Part shown: positions 45,030-52,189 of the stretch, in pieces
Layout of the letters: the number at the start of each line of letters is the position of its first letter
How positions within the stretch are numbered: position 1 is the stretch's first letter
From: Thermosulfuriphilus ammonigenes
GTDB taxonomy: Bacteria > Desulfobacterota > Thermodesulfobacteria > Thermodesulfobacteriales > ST65
DNA length: 64,000 nucleotides
Direction: 5' to 3'
Assembly (NCBI RefSeq): GCF_011207455.1
Contig: NZ_CP048877.1
Span: forward strand, 116,576-180,575
Made by a program: the position numbers and the translations under genes
The notes under the pieces: model-generated
Database searches by the model: none
What the model saw: the letters and a program-made list of their open reading frames with translations, nothing else
Told to the model about the DNA's origin: nothing

Positions 45030-45395
45030 TTAAGTTTTTTCTCCCACCCAATGGCCACTAGAAATTTTTATGGCTTCGGCCAGGGAACCAATGTAGACGT
45101 AAGTCCAGGCCTCTTGTCTCCCCCCAACCTCTCTTTCCACCCCAACCCTGACTCTCCTGTACTCCCGCCCCTCATCTTCGAGCTGATCAAGCACCTTAAG
45201 GGTGGTCTCATCAATTAAGTAAAGCTCTCCTTCCACCTTAGCCCCCTTCTCGGGGACAATGCCCGGATACCAGGAGACTTTATAGAGACCAAAGTTTCGA
45301 AGCTTGCCCCGCCCCAGATATTTAGCCCCCTTAAGGTGACCGTGAAGCCTTTCGCCTCGTTTCAGGGTGCCATAGACAAAGACCACCTCGCCCAT
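45030..45395 (-). CDS. Gamma-glutamylcyclotransferase-fold protein
   Basis: 121 residues. VVFVYGTLKRGERLHGHL is the signature of the GGCT/AIG2 fold. The catalytic glutamate would lie in VLDQLEDEGREYRRV. These enzymes release 5-oxoproline from gamma-glutamyl compounds such as glutathione fragments. Its position between two Hdr genes is odd, since no redox function is known for the family; it is separated from its neighbours by only a few bases, so it is surely cotranscribed. Confidence 0.85.
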   Translation of the reverse strand: MGEVVFVYGTLKRGERLHGHLKGAKYLGRGKLRNFGLYKVSWYPGIVPEKGAKVEGELYLIDETTLKVLDQLEDEGREYRRVRVGVEREVGGRQEAWTYVYIGSLAEAIKISSGHWVGEKT

Positions 45396-45398
45396 GGT

Positions 45399-45815
45399 TC
45401 AGAGGAGATATTCTTTGGCTCTGTTGGGCCCTATGGCTTTGAGCTCCCGCGTAAATTCCTTCACCACCTGGGCCAGTTTAGTTCCTTCGGAGGCCGAAAT
45501 CCAAGAAAGGCGCACCCTTTGGGCCTCAAGGCCTAGAGTCTCAAGAAGTCTGTGGATCATGGCCAGGCGACGTCGAGCGTGATAGTTTCCTTTTTGATAA
45601 TGACAATCTCCCGGGTGGCACCCAGCCACCAGAACGCCATCCGCCCCCTCAAGAAGGGCCTTGATAACAAAGACTGGATCCACCCGGCTGGAGCACATCA
45701 CCCGGATAATCCGGAGCCCTGCCGGATACTTTAGCCGGCTTACCCCGGCCAAATCGGCGGCCGTGTAAGAACACCAGTTGCAGAGAAAGCCGACTATCTT
45801 GGGTTCTTTCTCCAT
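45399..45815 (-). CDS. mvhD: MvhD-like hydrogenase/Hdr Fe-S subunit (copy 1)
   Basis: 138 residues. It has CNWCSYTAADLAGVSRL, VMCSSRVDPVFVIKAL and GCHPGDCHYQKGNY, the MvhD 2Fe-2S scaffold. It follows the HdrA-GltD gene by 8 bases, so it is the natural partner of that subunit. The alignable copy at 41589-42017 pairs with the second HdrA-type gene. Confidence 0.9.
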   Translation of the reverse strand: MEKEPKIVGFLCNWCSYTAADLAGVSRLKYPAGLRIIRVMCSSRVDPVFVIKALLEGADGVLVAGCHPGDCHYQKGNYHARRRLAMIHRLLETLGLEAQRVRLSWISASEGTKLAQVVKEFTRELKAIGPNRAKEYLL

Positions 45816-45823
45816 GATCCCTC

Positions 45824-48800
45824 CTAATAGAGGATCCCCTCAAGCTCGGAGATAATCTCGTTGTTTCCGAAGTGCCTGACTCCTATAGCCTTACTCGGAC
45901 AGGTGCTGGCACACAGACCGCAGCCCTTGCACAGAACCTCGTTTACCTGACAAATCCTATTAGCCGTGTCATAGGTGATCGCCCCAAAGGGACAGACAGA
46001 AAGACACTGCCGACAGCCCACGCAAAGGTCAGGGTCTACCACCGCTGAGGTAGGCTCTAGCTCCACCCGGCCCTTCATGATGAGGGAAAGCGCCTCACTG
46101 GCCGCAGCCGCCGCCTGGGCCACTGTATCAGGGATGTCTTTAGGCCCCTGGCAGCAACCGGCAATAAAGATACCATCAGCGGCCGTAGCCACAGGAGCCA
46201 GTTTGGGATGAAGTTCGCTAAACCAGCCATCAGCATCCTGGTTAATACCCATCAGGTGGGCAATCTTCTCAGCCCCAGAGGCTGGCTCTAAGGCTACTGA
46301 CAGGATAACCATGTCTGTAGGAATACGCCTTTGGACCCCGGCTAAGGTGTCTTCCACCACAACAATAAGTTTACCCTTTTCGTGTTTATAAAGAGCGGCA
46401 TCGGTCACCTCAGCCACCCGCCCCCTAATAAAATGAACTCCCTCCTCCTGGACCCGGTTATAGAATTCTTCATAGCCCTTTCCGGGCGCTCGAATGTCAA
46501 TATAGAATTCCCAGACCTCGGCTCCGGTCTTTTCCCGGACAAGGTGGGCGAACTTCATGGAGTACAGACAACATACCCGGGAGCAATACCGGTGGGTCTG
46601 CTCGTCTCGAGAACCAACACAGTGAATAATAGCTACGGATTCTGGACGACGGCCGTCTTTGAGTCTGATCTCCCCTCTGGTAGGTCCGGAGGCATTGTTG
46701 AGCCTTTCAAACTCCAGGCTGGTATATACCTCCGGGAGGCGGCCATAGCCATAGCGGCGAAGACCAGAGGGGTCAAAGGCCTTGAAGCCGGTGGCCACAA
46801 TAATGGAGCCCACCTCAAGTTCTAAATCCTGGCCCTGATCCTGATGGTCTATAGCCTGGGCTTCACAGACCTTAAGGCACTCCAGACATTCACAACAGCC
46901 GGCACAGTCCAAACACCGATTGGCCTCAGCTTGAGCTTCTTTTTCGCTTAAAGTCAGTTCCACCTCGGCAAAGCTGGTCAATCGCTCTTTCAGAGACCGC
47001 CGGGGCAGAGTGATAGGCTGACTCTTGCGCGGTGAACGTCTACTTAAGACCTCTTTGGTGGAGACGGGCCGCTGGCGAAGGTCAAACTCTAGCCCCTTTA
47101 GCGCCTGACCAGAAAGATAAGCGTCAATATAAAAGGCGGCCTTCCTCCCCTGAGCAATAGCCCGAACAACGCTTCCCGAACCGGTTACCAGATCGCCACC
47201 GGCAAAAACCCCGGGGACTGAAGTCATCAGGGTGGCCTTGTCCACCAGAATGCTGCCGTCGGTCTTGGTCTTCAGAGAAAGCCCCTGGATAAATTCTTCA
47301 TCTGGCGTCTGCCCTAGGGCCAAGATGGCGGTCTCGGCCGGAACAGTAAACTCTGAACCTGAAAGGGGGATGGGTTCCGGACGACCACTTCTGTCTGGCC
47401 GGCCAAGTCGCATTTTCTGACATCTCAGGCCCACAAGGCGACCATCACGACCTTCAAAGGCCAAAGGGGCAACCAGAAATTCAAACTCTATCCCCTCTTC
47501 TCTAGCCTCAGCTATCTCTTGGGGGAAGGCCGGCATCTCTTTTTCGGTGCGGCGATAGTAGATGGTTACCCGGCGGGCCCCAAGCCTTAGAGCGCAGCGG
47601 GCGGCATCTATAGCTGTATTCCCTCCACCAATCACAGCCACCGTCTCCCCCACCTTATTTATCTGACCGGTATTGACCCTCCTGAGAAACTCAAGGGCGT
47701 AATAGACTCCGGCTAAATCCCCTCCCGGAATCTCAAGACGGTGCTCTTTATTCAGACCGGTGGCTAGAAAAAGGGCGGCAAAATCTTCTCTGAGCTCTTG
47801 GATTCTGTCTGGATCTATCCTCTGGCCGCAGCGAATCTCTACCCCCGCTTGCCGAATAAGTTCAATCTCCTGATCAAGAAGGCTGTTAGGTAAACGATAC
47901 TCAGGGATGCCGTAACGGAGCATGCCTCCAGGTTGTTTCTCGGCCTCGAAGACCACCACCGGGTGGCCAGCAAGGGCCAGATAAAAGGCGCAGGCAAGCC
48001 CTGCCGGCCCGGATCCCACTATGGCCACCGGACGGTCTTTTTTCTTCTTGGGGACCGGAAAGGGAGGAATTGGGCCTACATTTTGATAATACCAGTCAGC
48101 AATGAAACGCTTCAGGGCCCGGATCTGAACAGCCCCTCCGGCCTTCTCCCGACTACAACGTCGCTGACAATAGGCCGGACAGACACGGCCCAGGGCTCCG
48201 GGGAATACGACCTTTTCCATGATCTTGGCAAAGGCCTCTTTATATTTGCCTCGACTGGCCAACCTGACGTAAGCATGGACATTGATTCCCGCCGGACAGG
48301 TTACCCGACAGGGGCTTAGGCCCTGTTTGTCTATTATCGCCACATTGGGCACAGCCTGGGGGAAAGGTTTATAGATAGCAGGTCGATTCTGAAGCCGGCA
48401 ATCGAACTCGCTGGGAAGGGACACGGGGCAGACTTCAAAACAGGCTCCACAGCCGGTACACCGCTCTTCGGAGACATATCGGGGACGACGGCGAACCTTT
48501 ACCTTGAAGTGGCCCACATAACCGGAGAGGTCGGTAATTTCACTCCAGGTAAGAAGGCGAATTTTTTCATGTTGCCCTACAGAGACCATCTTTGGGGTGA
48601 GAATACAGGCTGCACAGTCCAGGGTGGGAAAGGTCTTATCAAAGCGAGCCAAGTGCCCCCCGATGGAGGGCTCTCTTTCCAGGAGATAGACGGTCTTTCC
48701 AGCCTCGGCAATCTTTAGGGCCGCTTCGATTCCAGCAATACCCGCCCCAACTACTAGGACTTGATCCTTAATCTCTACTATTTGAGGGCTTAACGGCTTA

Positions 48801-49204
48801 TGCTGCACAACCCTATAGACGGCAGCCTTGAGAAGATCTTTGGCCTTTTCTGTGGCCAGATCCAGATCTTCCGTCACCCAGGAGACCTGCTCCCTGATGG
48901 AGGCCATCTGGAAGAGATATGGGTTAAGGCCAGCCCGCTGGCAGGCCTCTCGGAAGGTCTTTTCGTGCATCCGCGGTGAACAGGAGGCCACCACGACTCG
49001 ATTAAGTCCTTGACTTTTGATGTCCCGGATAATTAGTTCCTGACCAACGTTAGAGCACATGAACTTGTAGTCCCGGGCCACGGTTACGTGTTCCAGGCGT
49101 GAGGCAAACTCCCGAACCTCATCCACCCGGACAACACTTGCAATGTTAACCCCACAATGGCAGATATAGACGCCTACCCGCGGCCCTGTCCTTCTTCTGT
49201 CCAT
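45824..49204 (-). CDS. hdrA: HdrA with inserted GltD/NfnB-type NAD(P)H oxidoreductase domain
   Basis: 1126 residues. Residues 1-145 are the HdrA N-domain (GVYICHCGVNI). An FAD site (LVVGAGIAGIEAALKI) is at about 150, and a 4Fe-4S motif CTGCGACFEVCPV at about 249. Residues about 285-785 are an insert like glutamate synthase small subunit/NfnB: a cysteine pair region (CRVTCPAGINVH, RVCPAYCQRRC), an FAD site (IVGSGPAGLACAFYLAL) and a second dinucleotide site (VIGGGNTAIDAARCAL, IYYRRTEKEMPAF). The HdrA part resumes at about 800 (IIVATGFKAFDP, HCVGSRDEQTHRYCSRVCC) and ends with a two-cluster ferredoxin. The build suggests an NAD(P)H-linked, FAD-bifurcating Hdr. The fusion is the central oddity of the operon. 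Confidence 0.88.
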   Translation of the reverse strand: MDRRRTGPRVGVYICHCGVNIASVVRVDEVREFASRLEHVTVARDYKFMCSNVGQELIIRDIKSQGLNRVVVASCSPRMHEKTFREACQRAGLNPYLFQMASIREQVSWVTEDLDLATEKAKDLLKAAVYRVVQHKPLSPQIVEIKDQVLVVGAGIAGIEAALKIAEAGKTVYLLEREPSIGGHLARFDKTFPTLDCAACILTPKMVSVGQHEKIRLLTWSEITDLSGYVGHFKVKVRRRPRYVSEERCTGCGACFEVCPVSLPSEFDCRLQNRPAIYKPFPQAVPNVAIIDKQGLSPCRVTCPAGINVHAYVRLASRGKYKEAFAKIMEKVVFPGALGRVCPAYCQRRCSREKAGGAVQIRALKRFIADWYYQNVGPIPPFPVPKKKKDRPVAIVGSGPAGLACAFYLALAGHPVVVFEAEKQPGGMLRYGIPEYRLPNSLLDQEIELIRQAGVEIRCGQRIDPDRIQELREDFAALFLATGLNKEHRLEIPGGDLAGVYYALEFLRRVNTGQINKVGETVAVIGGGNTAIDAARCALRLGARRVTIYYRRTEKEMPAFPQEIAEAREEGIEFEFLVAPLAFEGRDGRLVGLRCQKMRLGRPDRSGRPEPIPLSGSEFTVPAETAILALGQTPDEEFIQGLSLKTKTDGSILVDKATLMTSVPGVFAGGDLVTGSGSVVRAIAQGRKAAFYIDAYLSGQALKGLEFDLRQRPVSTKEVLSRRSPRKSQPITLPRRSLKERLTSFAEVELTLSEKEAQAEANRCLDCAGCCECLECLKVCEAQAIDHQDQGQDLELEVGSIIVATGFKAFDPSGLRRYGYGRLPEVYTSLEFERLNNASGPTRGEIRLKDGRRPESVAIIHCVGSRDEQTHRYCSRVCCLYSMKFAHLVREKTGAEVWEFYIDIRAPGKGYEEFYNRVQEEGVHFIRGRVAEVTDAALYKHEKGKLIVVVEDTLAGVQRRIPTDMVILSVALEPASGAEKIAHLMGINQDADGWFSELHPKLAPVATAADGIFIAGCCQGPKDIPDTVAQAAAAASEALSLIMKGRVELEPTSAVVDPDLCVGCRQCLSVCPFGAITYDTANRICQVNEVLCKGCGLCASTCPSKAIGVRHFGNNEIISELEGILY

Positions 49205-49212
49205 GATCCCTC

Positions 49213-50064
49213 CTAAAACCCCACAGCCGGTTCAAAGGGGATCAAAAGTCTCTTCAGGCCCAGGGCCTCAAACTCCAGGCCCAGGGCCAGACCTATCAAT
49301 TGGCTAAAGAAGATGACCGGCAGCTGACGACGTAATTGCCCCTGGAGCTGGAGGGTCTCCAGGTTGAACTGACAGAGGGGGCAAAGAGTGACAATAAGAT
49401 CCGCCCCTTTGTAGCGAGCCTCCAGGACTATCTTTTTGACCATCCGACGGGCGACTTCGCTGTGGATAACCGCCTGGGCTGCCCCACAGCAGGCCGTTTT
49501 ACTGGAAAGATCTATGACCTTGGCCCCGGTGAGGGCAGCGAACCTTTCAAGACCGTTGGGGTTCTCTGGATCCCTTCCAGCCCAGAAGGGCGGACGGCTG
49601 TACTGACAACCGTAGTAGGCGGCTACCGTGATATCTTTAAGTGGTCTCTTCAGGGCTACCTTAATAAGAAGACGGGTCTTTTCCTCCAAAAAAAGATCCA
49701 GGAGATGTATCAGCCTTGGAGGATTAAATAGTTGAAGTCGGTCTTCAGCCAGGGCCCAGTTAACCTTCTCAAACAGGCTCTGGTGCTTAAGGAGTTTCTG
49801 CCTGGCCTTGGCGCTGGTAGCCAGGCAGGCGTTGCAAGGGGTAATTAGCTCCTCGGCCCCCAGGTTCTCGGCTAAGGCCAAATTACGAGCGGGAAGCATT
49901 AAGGCCGGAAGCTCATTAAGACTAAAATAGGCCGTGGCTCCACAACAATTCCAGTCGGGGAGTTCAATAAGGGGGAGTTCTAAGACCTCAGCCACCGCAG
50001 CTACCGAGGTATCATAACCGGCAGCGGTGGCAAAGGTGCACCCCGGGAAAAAGAGTCTCTTCAT
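49213..50064 (-). CDS. hdrB: Heterodisulfide reductase subunit HdrB
   Basis: 283 residues with two CCG domains: FFPGCTFATAAGYD, DWNCCGATAYF and PCNACLAT in the first; YYGCQYSRP, TACCGAAQAVI and CPLCQFNLE in the second. The two cysteine-rich motifs bind the non-cubane 4Fe-4S clusters that cleave disulfides such as CoM-S-S-CoB in methanogens. Here the physiological disulfide is unknown (DsrC-type or low-molecular thiols are candidates). ATG overlaps the end of hdrC by 4 bases. Confidence 0.92.
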   Translation of the reverse strand: MKRLFFPGCTFATAAGYDTSVAAVAEVLELPLIELPDWNCCGATAYFSLNELPALMLPARNLALAENLGAEELITPCNACLATSAKARQKLLKHQSLFEKVNWALAEDRLQLFNPPRLIHLLDLFLEEKTRLLIKVALKRPLKDITVAAYYGCQYSRPPFWAGRDPENPNGLERFAALTGAKVIDLSSKTACCGAAQAVIHSEVARRMVKKIVLEARYKGADLIVTLCPLCQFNLETLQLQGQLRRQLPVIFFSQLIGLALGLEFEALGLKRLLIPFEPAVGF

Positions 50065-50606
50065 GGATTCTCCTCCAGTTGCCAGGCTCGGGAAAGGGCT
50101 TTTTTAAATCCCTCAAGGTCCACCAATCTGCGAGCCTGAAACTCAAGACGCCCCTTTTCTTTAAGTTTGAGGGCTAGGGGGATCCGGCTTAAGGCCTCTG
50201 CAGGATGCCCCAGCAGAAAGCGACGCATGAGTTGTCCTTCTGATAGACGGCCATCCTCCGCTACCACGGCGGCAAAAATTTGGTAGAGCCGATAGACCTT
50301 ATTTGGTGGCCTTATTCCGACCTTAATGGCCAGACGCTTGAGGGCATACATGATTTCCGTAATCTCTATCCCCCGGGGGCAACGGACACTACAGAGATAA
50401 CAGGAGGAGCAAACCCAGCAGGTATTACTTCTAAGGGCTAAAGTAATATCGCCTCCTTTGAGAAGGGCAAAAAGACGTCGGGGTCCATAATCCATAACCT
50501 CAATCATGGAGCAGGATCCCGAACATGTCCCGCACTGGATACACTTGAGGATCTGATCCCCACCTGGCAGGGCCAAAAGATCTCGAAGATGGCCGTGGCT
50601 ATGCAT
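50061..50606 (-). CDS. hdrC: Heterodisulfide reductase subunit HdrC
   Basis: 181 residues. Two ferredoxin-type 4Fe-4S motifs, CIQCGTCSGSCSM and CWVCSSCYLCSVRCPRG, are followed by a helical tail. HdrC carries electrons between HdrA and HdrB. It starts 11 bases after the FdhB-like gene and is followed by hdrB with a 4-base overlap. Confidence 0.92.
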   Translation of the reverse strand: MHSHGHLRDLLALPGGDQILKCIQCGTCSGSCSMIEVMDYGPRRLFALLKGGDITLALRSNTCWVCSSCYLCSVRCPRGIEITEIMYALKRLAIKVGIRPPNKVYRLYQIFAAVVAEDGRLSEGQLMRRFLLGHPAEALSRIPLALKLKEKGRLEFQARRLVDLEGFKKALSRAWQLEENP

Positions 50607-50617
50607 ATTTAACTCCT

Positions 50618-51706
50618 TCAGCCTCCGATATCCTGAAACTCATCGGTCCGGAAGGTCACTAGTGGCATGGGCTCATCGAGCCTTTTGCCCGGTTCATATC
50701 CAAAGAGCTGTTGGATTTCGGCCCCTATGGTTTTAAAGATCTGGGCTATGGGGATAGCTGCCGGGCAGACATCCTCGCACATGCCACAGGCCACACAGGA
50801 TCCAGCCATGTGGGTCATTCGACCCAGGTGAAAGAGTAAGCTGTCCAGAGGCAGGCGGGTGGTTCGACGGTGCTGAAGTCGATGGAGATAGACCTCCGGT
50901 GGATAATCAAAACAGGCCGAGGTAAAAAAGCAATCCCGACAGTAACAAAGAGGGCAGACAGATCGACAATTGTGACATCCAATACAGGGGCCAAAGATCT
51001 CTGTGAGGCCTTCAAAACCCCTTATGGTCTCTTTAATCCTTTGGCGCATTCGCTGGGCCTCTTCACCACGTCGGGAAAGAATCTCGTAAGAGGCGGCCGG
51101 AATTTCGACCTCTTCTAGGGGCGAAAACATGGTTTCAAGGGCCCGGGCCCCTTTGGGACTGTGGGCCAGTAGCAGGGGAGAGGCCTGTCCCCGAGCCCAA
51201 ACTCCGAGGTCAGCCAGATCAGGCAAAGGGTTTTCACAGGCCCGACAAATGGCCCGAATACCGGGGATATCTTCACCGGCCCGAAGATGTTCAAGGTAGT
51301 CTCTTTCTACCTGGAAGATCTCTGTCTCTTCGGAAAAAATCCTTTCCAGGGGAAAGACTCCTAGACACTCCAGGCCTATGATAAAGAGACAATCCAGATT
51401 GGTCTGACCCAGCTTGGCCAGCTCCCTGAGAGCCCGGATTTCACAGGGTCTTAAAACCACACCCAGGCGGGAAGAATTATCCATCTGCTTGCTAAGCCGC
51501 GAAACTACCTTCGCCCCATTTTGAGGCATGGAAGGGAACCAGGGATGCACCGAGGAGAGGGCTTCAGGGAGGGGTACTAGGGACCAAACTACGGATCTCT
51601 CTTGAGGCACAGATCTCAGAGTCACCACGGCCTCTATTATCCCTGCCTCCATAAGATCTCGAAGGAGACTGACTACTCCTTCCTCTAACCTAACGGCTTT
51701 GGCCAT
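50618..51706 (-). CDS. FdhB/FrhB-like Fe-S subunit (copy 1, first gene of the Hdr operon)
   Basis: 362 residues, same layout as the copy at 40459-41574: VVLRPCEIRALRELAKLGQ, then CIGCHNCRSVCPLCYCRDC and CVACGMCEDVCPAAIPIAQIF. It lies just ahead of hdrC. The two copies bracket the operon, as if the complex carries two such electron-entry modules or uses them alternatively. Homology to F420-reducing or formate-dehydrogenase beta subunits is at family level; no F420 or formate chemistry is shown. Confidence 0.8.
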   Translation of the reverse strand: MAKAVRLEEGVVSLLRDLMEAGIIEAVVTLRSVPQERSVVWSLVPLPEALSSVHPWFPSMPQNGAKVVSRLSKQMDNSSRLGVVLRPCEIRALRELAKLGQTNLDCLFIIGLECLGVFPLERIFSEETEIFQVERDYLEHLRAGEDIPGIRAICRACENPLPDLADLGVWARGQASPLLLAHSPKGARALETMFSPLEEVEIPAASYEILSRRGEEAQRMRQRIKETIRGFEGLTEIFGPCIGCHNCRSVCPLCYCRDCFFTSACFDYPPEVYLHRLQHRRTTRLPLDSLLFHLGRMTHMAGSCVACGMCEDVCPAAIPIAQIFKTIGAEIQQLFGYEPGKRLDEPMPLVTFRTDEFQDIGG

Positions 51707-52189
51707 AAGTTCTCCCTATATTGTGTAACAACTTTGATAGCTTTACTAACTAAGTAATTAGTTTGTATCTAAATAAATATTCGACTCTTGTTATTTATAT
51801 GATCTTTTTTGTTATAAATAGCAATGTTGTCTTTCGGATATTCTTAAAGCTTTTTAAGATTATTTGTTTTTTTATGTTTCCGTTCTTTTTATTTCTCACC
51901 TGATCTTATATATCTTAAGAACCAAATAGATTAGTTCTAAACAAAAAAGAAGGGCTATTATTATAAGTTTATAAGCTTAGATTTCCCGAGAGGATAGATA
52001 CGCAAGAGAAGTTTTGAGACAAACAGAATTAAGTATCCATTAAAGTTGCTAACTGTCCTGGTGGTTCTAATTAACTACTTAAGATAATCTACAAAGCTGA
52101 CAGGGAGCTCAGGAGAGACTTAAAAGCTATAAATGTCGGCAAGTTTTTTAAGATTATAGAGAATCTGATGAAAACTTACAGGTATCAGA
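51707..52189. other. 483-bp AT-rich intergenic region upstream of the Hdr operon
   Basis: No gene of useful length is seen. The stretch is far richer in A and T than its neighbours. It holds a short palindrome AACTAA-GTAA-TTAGTT (51748-51763) and TTGT-GTA-ACAA (51721-51731), 15-55 bp upstream of the first Hdr gene. It also has tandem TTATAAG-like pieces near 51962 and an AGAAC/GTTCT pair near 51920-51940. It presumably holds the promoters of the Hdr operon (minus) and the end of the GGDEF-EAL gene. The promoter itself is not clear. Confidence 0.5.
51748..51763. promoter_or_regulatory. Palindrome in Hdr operon control region
   Basis: Perfect 6-bp inverted repeat AACTAA, 4-base spacer, TTAGTT, about 42 bp upstream of the first codon of the operon. 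It is of a size bound by a dimeric regulator. No known consensus is matched. Confidence 0.35.
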
